DNA of 45,324 nucleotides from Cylindrobasidium torrendii FP15055 ss-10 (Eukaryota > Basidiomycota > Agaricomycetes > Agaricales > Physalacriaceae). Every line of letters begins with the position of its first letter. Position 1 is the stretch's first letter. The translations under genes and the position numbers were made by a program. Of this stretch, positions 1 to 11,196 are shown piece by piece. Location of the stretch: positions 1-45,324 of the forward strand of contig KN880629.1 in the NCBI GenBank assembly GCA_000934385.1, written 5' to 3'. The notes under the pieces are model-generated. The model saw only the letters and a program-made list of their open reading frames with translations, did not search any database and was not told the DNA's origin.

Positions 1-156
1 TGCAGCGCGACACGAGAGGGACGAGAGCGATGGGGAAAGGAAATAGAATGTGACGGGGCAACTGGTCTACGAGTACGCTAAGAGTGGGCTATATAGTGTA
101 GGAACAATGGAATGCTGTGGGACAAAGACAGGCGGCGTAGTACAAAGTAAGGGATA

Positions 157-1765
157 ATGACGCGAGAGTATGAAAGAGGCGCAGTAGCGCGTGTTGTGAT
201 ATGTAGTGTGCGGGCGCGAGTGTGTGAGTACCTAGAGTGTGAAGGAGATATCTTATCTGGAGTGGCTGTGCGCGTAGCGCGTGGCCGTCATCTACACGCC
301 TGTATCTCGTCCACTGGCACGCCACAAGGCAACGACAGCGTACTCGAAGCGTATGTCCAGGAGCGCATTTTGGTATTGAAGTATGCTGATCGAAATTATA
401 GCGACTCCACTGAAAAGACCAATGAAGGGATATCCTCTAGCGAAATGGAGGCTCTCATACGCAATCCCGTTACTCCTGCCAGCGAACCTACCAAGAACGG
501 CTCGTTAGGTCTCGGAATATTGTGCGCATTCCCATTTCACGGTCCACCTTTTCACCTTCCTCAATAATTTGTTAGCTCAAACGATGTCGGCTATGTCGCG
601 ACAGTTCAAATCGGAAATCCGCCTCGGGACTTCACTTTACTTGTCGACTCCGGCTCTGCAGACACATGGGTTCCGCTGGACAAATGCCTCACCGAGGACG
701 GGAAGCACCCATGCGTACGTCGCCTCCAGTTCTGTTGTCGGACGCTGGTCGAACTCATGTACTACGCAGGGAAACCATACCTCCATCGGGAAAAACAGCT
801 CTATGTCACTTAAATCAACTGATGAACGATGGTCCATTGTCTACGGCTCCGGGAGTACCGAAGGCATTTTGGTCACGGACGACTTGGTCCTTGCTGGACA
901 GACCATCACAGGGCATAAGTTTGGCGCCGCGACAGTCGAATCAAAAGAGTTTGCAGACGCGGCTGTTAAATACGACGGAGTTATGGGTACAGCGAGATCT
1001 GTGAGTCTTTGGATCACAACCTAGCCTTGGCTTATTCTCACAAACTAGACATCGGCAAGTCAGCGCACAGAAACACCAGTCGAAGCACTCGCACGAATCG
1101 GGTTCATTGAGCAGGCTATCACGTCCTACAAACTGGGGCGCATCGCAGACGATGCCAATGACGGAGAAGTGACATTTGGGTGCGCATTCTCAGGCCGTAT
1201 GGCTAACGAGCCTAACACTTTCCAGCGGAATGAACACCAGCAAGTTCAACCAAACGACACTGATCACGGTTCCCAGTGTTAGTGACGCATTCTGGGCAGC
1301 CACGCTCGAAGTCGCATCCGTCCAGGGAGCGCACCTTCTTCAAGTGCAGAACAGGACAGCCATCTTGGATACGGGCACGACCTTGCTCCTCGTACCTCCG
1401 CAGGATGCAGCGCAGATTCACTCACGTATTGATGGTGCACGACTCAATGCCGATGGAACGGGCTATGTACTGCCATGTACAACTGATGCCAGTGTCGCGC
1501 TGCGCTTCGGTGGACATGACTTCGCCATCGACTCCAGAGATCTGGCTTTCGCGCCTTTGGATCCTCGAAATCTCACAGGGATGTGCACATCGGGTATCGC
1601 TTCGCGTGATCTTTTTGGTGATGGTACTTGGCTTGTAGGTTGCTTCTGTGTATGCCTTCTTAGTGTGTGTTGATCTGTTTCTAGGTAGGAGACACGTTCT
1701 TGAAGTCGGTTTACTTCTCCCATAACGCCGATACGAATGAAGTATCCCTGGCGGAACTTCTATGA
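157..1765 (+). CDS. Secreted pepsin-like aspartic protease (family A1), 5' end unresolved
   Basis: This is an endopeptidase of the pepsin fold, probably secreted. The first catalytic motif reads VDSGSADTW (around 634-660) and the second AILDTGTTLL (around 1360-1390). The flap region reads VYGSGSTEG. Introns deduced from frame continuity are about 522-575, 715-769, 1001-1048, 1180-1225 and 1635-1684; joined, they give an uninterrupted mature enzyme ending WLVGDTFLKSVYFS...SLAELL at the stop 1763-1765. The stretch from about 340 to 521 looks like a propeptide. I could not find a convincing signal peptide, so the first exon is unresolved; 157 is only the first ATG of the frame holding the propeptide-like segment. 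The first active site is DSG rather than the commoner DTG, a variant that remains compatible with catalysis. The enzyme class is well supported, the 5' boundary poorly. Confidence 0.8.
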
Positions 1766-2080
1766 GGCTACAATCTACGGACGATACTATATATGCGGTG
1801 TTTACTCTCGTATCAAGCAGGTTACTGGTGACCATAGTTGCTCCTATTGTGGTGTGGGATTACCGAACACTGGATATTTATTTATTCACGTACTGACTCA
1901 CGATTTTCTATCTTGTACAAGCTTGTCGTACTGTGCATATCGGGATGTCACTGGGCTTGTATGTGCGATTGTCTTTATAGTCTGGTGACACTGAGTAGTG
2001 ATCTTGCCCAACGCCAAGCACCACCCGACACACAAAGCAGTGTTTGTGATGCCCGAAACTGTTCTTTCTATCTACCACCC
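1766..2080. other. Intergenic region between the protease and DUF6593 genes
   Basis: About 315 bp between two genes on the same strand. Short frames cross it, but none resembles a protein I recognise. It must hold the 3' UTR and terminator of the protease and the promoter of the next gene. I see no clear TATA box. Confidence 0.5.
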
Positions 2081-2756
2081 ATGGTCGTGCTTTACATATC
2101 CTCACCTGGCGAAGTCATTCGGAGCACATACTCGACGAGTGATGGCGAAGTTTTGTACAAGGCAGAAACGCCTCGTTCGGCCACCTATCGCACGACGTCC
2201 ATCCTGCGTCTTCTACCTCCGGACATACCCAGCTCGAATACTAAGGCTTCAGATTCAAAGTATGGCTTGATTGCATCCATCGACTGGAAGACTGGCACGA
2301 AGCCTCCTGTCATACGCTATGGTGGGCAGGAGTTCGAGGCGGATGATTTTTTGAGGATGGATGGGACTAGAGGTGCCGATGGATCCAGGTGCGTAACACA
2401 CCTCCAGCTCAAATAAATCTGACTTGTTAAAAGACCTCGTGTGCTCATAGCACCTGATGGAAAAGAATATATGTGGCGGAACGAAGAGTACGAGGCACAG
2501 GTTAGTGCAACCAATCCTAACAAAGCAAGCGCTCAACCCATATCTATAGCTTATAACATACGACGAGAAGAGGGAAGTCGTAGCCCAGTTTCATCGACAG
2601 CAGTTTGGCATTTTCCACAAGAAATGTCCGGCGAGATTGGAGGTCACGCCAGAGGGAGAGGAAATCCTGGATATTGTGCTCGTCACCTTCATTTTCATTG
2701 AGAAAATCAGATTGGGGAGCACTATGGGCATTATTACTGCAGCAGGGGCTGTATGA
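2081..2756 (+). CDS. DUF6593-type basidiomycete protein
   Basis: Three exons (2081-2388, 2434-2500, 2550-2756) join into a protein of 193 residues. It begins MVVLYISSPGEVIRSTYST, continues with a YGGQEFEADDF segment, then an APDGKEYMWR segment, and ends with a hydrophobic strand around LDIVLVTFIFIEK. This order (an N-terminal STxY-like strand, a central 'RYGG' turn, 'APDGKEYxWR', and a C-terminal hydrophobic helix or strand) matches the DUF6593 family that is greatly expanded in Agaricomycetes. Its biochemical role is unknown. The start is the ATG directly before the conserved first strand. The two introns (45 and 49 nt) have good GT-AG borders and restore the frame exactly. Confidence 0.8.
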
Positions 2757-2874
2757 AACAGGCGTAGGTATACACACCGCTTGACGATGATATCCTGCTC
2801 CAACAATGCCATGACCCTCGGAGACCGGTCCGATTCACAGATCTCTGCTTCGAACGACCATTGCCAGTTTGAGC

Positions 2875-3674
2875 ATGCTGGATCAAATGCGCTCATCGTT
2901 TCTGCTGACATTGCGGCAACCTACTTTGCTGCGTAGTTCACTTGCGTGGAATCACGGACAACAAGCTCGTTTCTTCGCGTCCCGCGCGCATACTTTGCCA
3001 ATACCTCCCGATTTACATTCGTTGGACTCGTCAGAGGCTAATGCGCGCGCAAGAGAGTGGGTGGATGCCTTTCGAAAAGACCACATTCCGAAATCCGTCG
3101 TGGAACTTTCATTTTCACGCAGCTCGGGTCCTGGAGGGCAGGTATAAGAGGCGTTCAACTGGCACCCCAAACGTTCTTATAGAACCTACCAGAATGTCAA
3201 CAAAGTGAATACAAAGGCCACTCTGCGCGTGGACGTGAACGCGGACTGGATCCCATCATGGGCCAAGCCCAATATAAAGAAATCCGTGCGTTTTCATAGG
3301 TCCTTCAGGGCTATTTTCATGGTCCAATGGCAATATCTTACAGCGCTTCTACGTCTCTTCGTCTCAATCCATAATGGTGACATCTGCGACGTCCCGCTCA
3401 CAAGCGCAGAACATTGACGAATGCCTACGAAAGGTATATTGTCTCTCAGTTTAGGCTGGAATGCTTGTTTGACGGTCCTTATTACCAGCTCCATGAGTTT
3501 GTGTTGGAGACTGCATCGAGTGGTTTGAATAATGAAACATCTCCGGAGACACGCAAACGCGTCGAAGGGCACATCCGAGCGGCTAAGGAGCGTCGAAAGA
3601 AGGAAAAGATGCACCAAAGTGCTATCCAGCGCCAGCGGTCCGGCAAGGATATGGATTACTGGCGATGGGACTAG
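2875..3674 (+). CDS. Mitochondrial peptidyl-tRNA hydrolase, ICT1/RF1-like GGQ domain
   Basis: Four exons (2875-3141, 3193-3285, 3344-3433, 3489-3674) give 211 residues. An arginine-rich, acid-free N-terminus (about residues 1-40) looks like a mitochondrial targeting sequence. The catalytic motif SSGPGGQNVNKVNTKA spans the first intron, with the GGQ codons ending exactly at the donor. The C-terminal tail is a long basic region (KRVEGHIRAAKERRKKEK). There is no codon-recognition domain, so this is the short release-factor-like hydrolase that frees peptides from stalled mitochondrial ribosomes (human ICT1/mL62, yeast and S. pombe homologues), not a canonical RF1. Known for the family: GGQ hydrolyses peptidyl-tRNA ester bonds and the basic tail enters the mRNA channel. 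Inferred here: the mitochondrial location. Confidence 0.9.
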
Positions 3675-4031
3675 TGAATAAATTGTCATGCGTAGTCCTA
3701 GCACGGTCAGGAGGTTGGGGTCATGAGCTGCCAGGGCAGCCGGTATTAAATGTGCTGCGCCACAATACCAGATGACAGTAGAAGCTGAGATTCGGTGAAC
3801 ATGGATGTTTGCGATAAAAATTCCCTGTATGATTATGACAATCCATAATAAATAAGATTCTACAGTCCTGTTGAAGTCCCAGGAAAGGGTTTGAATGTTT
3901 GGACATGCTTGGCACCACCATCGGAAATCAATCGGGGACTTGCCGGCCAGGCTCAGCTTGAGACTGGACTCCTCTGCCGGCACGCCCTTCGACTGTCCTC
4001 GCTTTGCTTCAACACTCACGAACAAGTCACA
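3675..4031. other. Intergenic region between ICT1-like and Ras genes
   Basis: About 357 bp, AT-richer around 3770-3860. A long antisense frame crosses it, but it also covers the 3' part of the ICT1-like gene and resembles no known protein. It presumably contains the Ras promoter; no distinct motif was identified. Confidence 0.4.
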
Positions 4032-4973
<942 letters not shown>

Positions 4974-5241
4974 GGAAGATACCCACACTTTTCTGCTCTC
5001 GCGTTCCCTTTGGATATGTTCGCTGCTTGTTTCGGTTATGTCGTTCTCTTCACTCGTTATAAGGATACGACAAGGCTACCATGTCATGTGTGCGTTCTCA
5101 AAAGGCGCGGGCCCATTACTATCCATTTACCCTTGGCCTAAACAGACCTTGATATCTTTTTAACATAGACAAGGCATGTAATAGTTGATATGCGCAGCGC
5201 AGAAATACACATAGAATCATTGGATTATGTTCGAGTGCCAG
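4974..5241. other. Convergent 3' region of the Ras and CIA30 genes
   Basis: About 268 bp between two convergent stop codons. It must carry both 3' UTRs. No further gene is visible. Confidence 0.4.
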
Positions 5242-6228
5242 CTAAAATCGCTGTATTACGAGACGCTCTTGGTCGGGGAGGTCCTCCCAGTCACCCTTCT
5301 CGTTGTCTGGGTTCTTGTTCGGCGGTGCATCATCTTTCTTTACATCCTCCTCATTCACGATACGGATAGAGTCGATGCCCAGCTCGTAGTTGCCTGACGC
5401 ATTACAATGCCCGCCGAGAATGGCAATATTGACGCTTTTCAGACGCGACTTGTTCATTATTTCGCGACGCGCTGCTATCTGCCCGTGATTCGTACGAACG
5501 AAATGATTGAAAGGAAGCTAGGGATATGTCAGTCTGAGATTACTTGTAGCGTATACAAGACGCACGTATAAATCCTCCCAGCCATTGTCTTTACGACGAA
5601 ACAAGAGCCTGTGCTGCCAAATATCTGCCTGGATGTCGCTCTCCGTCTGGAGGTTCACAAAGTACGCTGCGCGGGTGTCCGGATCTCCGCCTGCCCGTAC
5701 ACGCAATGCCAGGTAGTCGTGAAACTCGATTTCCTCCATAAGCTCGCCAAACAGTGTTCCCCGTTTCTAACCAGTGAGTTTAGATTTGTCTGTGTGACTG
5801 ATGCTGTACCCTGCGCGCGTAAAGAAACGCACCTTGTTCTGTATGCCTGCCCACCCGCCGCGGGTCTTCCCTTGGAACTGCGGCTGCACAGCGGTGCTCA
5901 TCTTGCCCCAGAAGCGTCCCGTTGCGGGTTTGCCAATCGCTGCGTTGTGCTCCGGGGATGTGTCGAGGTCGAAGTGGACGGTGGACTTTCCGCCCATGTC
6001 GCCATCACAGCCCATCTTCCAATCCCGGACGCTCTCGATGTCGTTGAAGCTGAACAGTGTGCGTGGGCTACGGTCAGGCGCGAGCGTCCCCCGCATATGT
6101 ATCACTTGCTAAGTCTTAGCGTCGAAAGCGTGCCAATGAACGGGAACACACATACTGTCAGACGCATTCTGGCGCACGAGATTGCCTGTCCTGGCCCAGT
6201 ATTTTGACCAAGTTGCTAACCGACTCAT
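5242..6228 (-). CDS. CIA30: Complex I intermediate-associated protein 30 (CIA30/NDUFAF1)
   Basis: Read on the minus strand, four exons (6228-6156, 6104-5833, 5766-5566, 5517-5242) give 273 residues. Diagnostic segments are RTLFSFNDIESVRDW, GCDGDMGGKSTVHFDLD, GKPATGRFWGKM, YLALRVRAGGDPDTRAAYF, WQHRLLF and YELGIDSIRIVNEE. These match the CIA30 family, a jellyroll-like assembly chaperone for the membrane arm of mitochondrial NADH:ubiquinone oxidoreductase. The N-terminus (MSRLATWSKYWARTGNLVR) is basic and aromatic, consistent with mitochondrial import. The first intron uses a CAAG acceptor and is the least certain junction; the others are canonical and keep frame. The C-terminal tail is acidic and low in complexity. 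Confidence 0.92.
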
Positions 6229-6527
6229 CACAGTTTAGAGCAGAAGCAAGTGTTTGAGCATTGACGTAATATGACCATTGCGATCACTCTGCAGCTGCTG
6301 AGTACAAGTACGACTCAGACTGTACTCACAAGCATGCCATTGAGTGGCCATCGTCAATGTCAACAGTCTCTCGCGGCAGGTGAATTCACTGACAACCAGA
6401 CATCCTCAACATCCAAGCGTGAGCGTATTCCTTGTCGTAAAATTACAAAACTAGGTCATTTATTCGACCATAAAATACAATGGTAACTCTGAATCCAATA
6501 CGCACAGCCGAATACTAAGTATTGCAT
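6229..6527. other. Intergenic region upstream of CIA30 and downstream of the fusion gene
   Basis: About 300 bp. It holds the CIA30 promoter and the 3' UTR of the next minus-strand gene. One short plus-strand frame is unremarkable. Nothing else is seen. Confidence 0.4.
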
Positions 6528-9500
6528 CTATACATATAACCACTTGCCCAGGCCCTCCGCCCATTCCGTCAGTTGCTCGACAGACATCAGCTCAAACGCT
6601 GGCCGGAGCTCAGTGGAGTCCTTCGCATCTACCTCGGGAGAAGGCGTTTGCGGCGGTGTCACTTGCCCAGCGACACGAGCAGGGCGTACAGACGACACCG
6701 TCCGGTGCTCTGCGTACGGCGAAAGCACACCAAGTCCACTACCGCCAACAGTCGTCAAGTATGGGTCGTACTTCTGCTCGGCAATATTCGAGAGCAAGTT
6801 CCTCAGATGCTCTTCGCTGAAGTCTGCAAGGCAAGGAGTCAGCTAGTTCGTAAAGCCGCACGCTAACAGATGTGCGTACCATCAGGAATAAGTGTGACAG
6901 CGCAGCCTCCCCCACCAGCCCCAGTAAGCTTGGTGCTCAAGTCGTAGGGCGAGGCCAAGGTGGCTTCTCGAATTTGCTCCAGAGATGGGTGCGACACTCC
7001 CAACGAAACAAGGTGAGTGTGGTTTTCACGGATGAGGGCCTAATGAAAATGAGCACGAAATGGCTCCAGCTGGGCAGGAGACTCACAGAAAGTACAGAGA
7101 GCAGCTCTCCACGGGCCATCTCAGGATCAGCAAGAGCACGACGGGCCTCGTCACTGATGCTCTGAATTGCTGTCAAGATATTGGCGACAGCTTCAGGCTC
7201 ATTCGCCTTCTTTTGGCCAACAGCAGCAACAAGCGCCTTGGTGTTTCTACCGGGCACCTTCGAGTTCGTGAGGAGGAAGCGGAAAGATTTGAAGCCGGTG
7301 ATGGGCTCCATGCCGCTCTTGCGTTCAAAGCCTGCTCGAGTGTATGCCAGTGCTCCTCCGTAAACGGCCACGCTGTTGTCCACGCCACTGGGGTTTCCGT
7401 GAAGGATCTTCTCAGCCACGAAGGCCCAACGGTTGACTTCCTCAGCGATGAGCGGGGGGATCGCACGGCGACCCTGGTGGGAGAAGTGAACGTGTTCTCC
7501 TGTGGCCGGCTTGGGAAGAGAAGGCATGGATATCCGCTTATTAACCAGGAGCAGAGCGGTTGCGGCACAAGTGGAGAACGACGCGGACGAGCCAAGACCA
7601 GCGCCAACAGGGAGCGTTGATCGCGCGGTGAAGTTGATAGCAGGCCTGTGAATTTGAGCATCGCACGCTATATGTTTGCGGCTCTCTTACCTGGTATCCC
7701 CTCGAGCAAGAACAAGATACATATACAGGAAAGCAATGGCTGCGCCGCGCGCGTGCGATTGGTCTTGTGTGAGATGGCTCAGCGGGCCAGACGTTATAGC
7801 GTCGACCAAGGCAGAATCAAGCTCTTCAGGGTGGTGTTCATTAATGGCAACTGGCCGGACGGCATGCCATGGTAGTTGGTCGATGTCCCACTCAGCGTAA
7901 AAGTTGTCAATATCAGTGAAGTGCACTGATATCTTCCTATCTTCCCGTGCAGTGGTCAAACCATAACACCGCAGCCCGACTGAAGCTGCAATAGCAGTCT
8001 GCATTTAAAAGCATCAGTGCTGAATGATGTTGTATTGGACGTTATACTCACTACACCGTGGACGACAGCATGCTCGCCGAATAAGATAACCTTGCCCGGA
8101 GAGCTGATGAACCACTCCAGTTCTTTCGAATCCTTGGTGTTCAGTTTCCCGATAGCAGAAGCTAGAATGTCGCCGGCCTGAGTCTTTCGTGCCCGAACAT
8201 ACTTGTTCTGGACAGCATCAAACTCGATGGCCCCAGCATCGATGAGTGCATGTTCCAAGTCGTCCAAGAGATCGGTCGGGTCTTCGATACCAACACAAAG
8301 ACGAATGAGGTCCTCGGGGAGTCCGCGGGCGGCGCGAACAGCTGGGTCAATGGATGCATGGCTGGGAGGTTGAGAAAACAGTGGAAGAGCAGCAGAATCT
8401 AACTCACGACATGACACAGGGCATACTAATCAAACTGTTGACGCAGCCAAAGCTGACACTTATACCCCAGAGGTGGGTGCCGGCGACAATCTTCTCGCTA
8501 AGCTCCTTGTCTCCCGTTTCGAAGGACAGCACGGCACCACTGCCATCGGCGATACGATGATGGATGTCACGACCGGGATGGTCGGGAAGACCAGGATAAT
8601 GAACTGAGAAGCCGAGGGAGTGGAGGTAGGTTGCGACTTGGCCCGCGCTGGCTTGTTGACGGTCCATGCGTACAGCAAGAGTCTTGATGCCCCGGAGAAG
8701 CAGGAAGGAGTCGATGGGAGTGAGAGCATTGCCGACCGAGTTAATAATGAAGGCAATTTGCTGGTCGAGAGTTAGCCTAAGTACAAGCAAGCCATCAAAT
8801 GAACTTGCCTTGCCAATATCGTCTCTGTTGCACGTAATAACTCCTGCCATGAGGTCGTGATGACCACTGAGATACTTGGTAGCGCTGTCGTAGACGATAT
8901 CGCTGCCATGCTCAAGGGGGCGTTGAAGATACGGGCTCATCATCGTGTTGTCGGCGACGACAATGGCATTTGGTGCGCGTTCTTTCACCTCCTTTGCGAC
9001 GGCGGCCAGGTCAGCGATTTTGAGCAGTGGGTTCGTAGGTGACTCGAGCAGGACCATCGCCGTCTTTGTGGGATGGATGAATGGGATGACGGCTTGGGTG
9101 TCCGTTGTATCTACGTGGTGAACAATCACTCCCATATGCGTTTTGATGTATGTGAGCAGGCGGTTCGTGCCGCCATAAAGGTCATCTCCAGCGATGATCT
9201 CGTCCCCTGGTTTGAGCAGACGAAGGATAACGTCGAGTGCGGCCATGCCGGACGACACGACAAAGGCATGCGCCGCGGACGATATTTTGGCAACATGGTG
9301 CTCTGGTAGACGCACAAAACGTGAAAATGTGGTGTCATCGCGCGCGACTCGACATACCAAGATGGCTTCGGGTCGGGTTTCCGCTGCGACTGTAGTCGTA
9401 CTCTCCAGCTACGCCCTTGAAGGTCGCTGTCTGGTAGATGGGCACGGAGCTGCTGCCATATTGGTCTTTCTGGCTCGGATTCTCGACAGTTGCGCAAAGT

Positions 9501-9595
9501 GTGGAGAAACGGTATGGCTTTCTAGTGCGGACAGGCGACTCAGGATCCGGCGTTGGCAAATCGTAGGTCATCTTCGGGTCGATGACGGGAGTCAT
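6528..9595 (-). CDS. Cystathionine beta-lyase / mevalonate kinase in-frame fusion
   Basis: Eight exons on the minus strand (introns 9303-9357, 8761-8808, 8362-8407, 7999-8051, 7646-7690, 7040-7086, 6824-6879) total 2718 coding nt, 905 residues. Residues 1 to about 435 are a PLP-dependent Cys/Met-metabolism enzyme: SVPIYQTATFKG, YDYSRSGNPTRSHL, the PLP-lysine motif SATKYLSGHHD, and VSFGCVNSLISMPCVMSHAS, closest to fungal cystathionine beta-lyase (cystathionine to homocysteine, pyruvate and ammonia). From about residue 448 it is mevalonate kinase: SSPGKVILFGEHAVVHG, the GHMP ATP loop PVGAGLGSSASFS, GNPSGVDN, and C-terminal TGAGGGGCAV. The exon 8361-8052 contains both the lyase C-terminus and the kinase N-terminus, with no stop and no ATG between. 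The first intron inside the lyase that follows NRDDIGK is GC-AG. The start is the first ATG before a short Asp/Pro-rich leader. Either a bifunctional enzyme or a recent gene joining; each half alone is a confident call. Confidence 0.88.
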
Positions 9596-10262
9596 AATTC
9601 CAGTGAGTGATGGGAGAAGTAAAGACAAGCACAACTCAAGGCCTATATTTCCAACTGGTTGTCTGATCGCTTCAATAAGGCGAGCAACTGACGTGCTCGG
9701 TCACTTTGGCCGACACTCGGGTCCGCCAGCGGCTCGGCCGACTTTCGAATGCTCTATCCCAATGCATTATTCCAACCTGAGGTACTGCTCCTCGCAATCA
9801 AAGTATTCAGCTGCAGTGTATAATGTGTATGGCTCTGAGATATCGAGGTAAAAAGAGATACTCGAAGATGCAGTTGTTTTATCTCTTCTGGCCTCGCATT
9901 CAAGCCGGCGTCGCCGTCTGCTATCCCATTGGAAATAGAGGTACCGGTTTTACTGGGGTAGTATATCCAGCACTGGGATAGTGGCTACTGTCTCGAAACT
10001 CAGTTCATGGCTCAAGTACTGCGTACGTCTAGGGACGTCCTCTTAAGTTAAGTCTATGGGACAAAAAGCCATTGACATCACCGTCAAGGGTGCAACACCT
10101 CGTATTTACCATTTAAGACACATCACCCAGGCTCAGTTGAATAAAAGTCTGTCTCAATTGCAGTGTAAGAGCGATGTCAATGTAGATACTAAAATACAGG
10201 CCAAATGCTTGTTTTGCGTCAAGAACAAGCCGTACACCATTTTTGAAAACTCACGAATAAAG
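9596..10262. other. Intergenic region between the fusion gene and RPB5
   Basis: About 667 bp. The left part is the promoter of the minus-strand fusion gene; the right part is the RPB5 3' UTR. A plus-strand frame that begins at 10056 continues into RPB5 and is its shadow. No other gene was found. Confidence 0.4.
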
Positions 10263-11135
10263 CTAGAAACATATGCGGTAGCTCGCGTAGCGTCCAGCCG
10301 TCTCACTAGGCCGGGTGATTTTTACGACTTGCCCTCGTCGGAGACCGTAATACCTGGCTACCGGGTCGCCCATTTGGATGCGAGGAAGTTGTGTCTCCTT
10401 GAGACGACTGTGACCTTGTTAAGCAAGATTATAGAGATACGAGGAATGGACTTGCTATTTCTGCAGGAGGGTCCTCTTTTGCTCCGGGGTGAGAAGGTCG
10501 TGTGTGGGCACAAGAACATGACGGGTAATATTGACAAGAAGGTCAGTCTCTGAGAACTCTTCGAGGCGGTATGTCGCCGCCATAGCAGTTATAACCTAAA
10601 TTCAATGTGAGCAAGAATCTGGCCGTACGCAAGTCTATGACTTACCTTGCGTGCAGAGGGAGTCATGTTGCCGGGGAAGACGATGATACCGTGGGTGATT
10701 TGCTTCTCCTCCAATATGCTGAGCATTCTGTATAATCATGAGAACGGTACACCGTGCCACTGTGAGCTACGCACTTGCGCATCGTCTTGACACCAACGCT
10801 CTTTTCGTCCGAGAAGTAAACGAAGATTGACTCCATAGGGCCCACTGCTCGCGTACTGGAGAAGTGCAATTGGCTTCGGCTATTCGCTGTGCGATTTAGG
10901 AGTTCAGCCTGGACTTCGAATAGCATACGCACTCAAGCGTGCCGGATTGTGAAACAAATTTGTCACGGAATGTTGCTAAGTCCATCGAAATTTCTTCATT
11001 CGACACCTCAAATCCCTATGCAGGAAATTAGGGCATGGCTTCCTGAGTACAGCAGCTACTGACCCTGTCTTTCACGAGCTCGTGAATGGTCCTGTTGACT
11101 TTCCAAAGCTTGGGAACATTGTCGTCGTCGGACAT
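10263..11135 (-). CDS. RPB5: RNA polymerase subunit RPABC1 (RPB5)
   Basis: Six exons on the minus strand (11135-11064, 11015-10933, 10879-10775, 10727-10646, 10595-10456, 10407-10263) total 627 nt, 208 residues, the normal size for RPB5. It starts [20 protein letters not shown] and contains [41 protein letters not shown] and the highly conserved C-terminal jaw [20 protein letters not shown], ending YASYRICF. This subunit is shared by RNA polymerases I, II and III and contributes to the lower jaw near downstream DNA. The fifth intron (10408-10455) has a GCAAGT donor: reading through gives an immediate in-frame TAG, while GC-AG splicing gives [14 protein letters not shown]. The start codon lies 61 bp from that of SWD2 on the other strand. 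Confidence 0.96.
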
Positions 11136-11196
11136 GGTGGATAGTGGCCAAAAATCGCAAGCTCGATCGCACACTCACTGCTCTACTTGTTCCATC
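11136..11196. promoter_or_regulatory. Presumed bidirectional promoter RPB5/SWD2
   Basis: Only 61 bp separate the two opposed start codons, so core promoters and 5' UTRs of both genes must lie here or overlap the neighbouring coding region. No TATA box is visible. Both products belong to the RNA polymerase II machinery, so coregulation is plausible but not shown. Confidence 0.55.

Noticed and set aside
10056..10553. 165-codon plus-strand frame beginning with ATG
   Set aside because: Its right part is the exact antisense of RPB5 exons 5 and 6, which have strong family evidence; the frame is a shadow.
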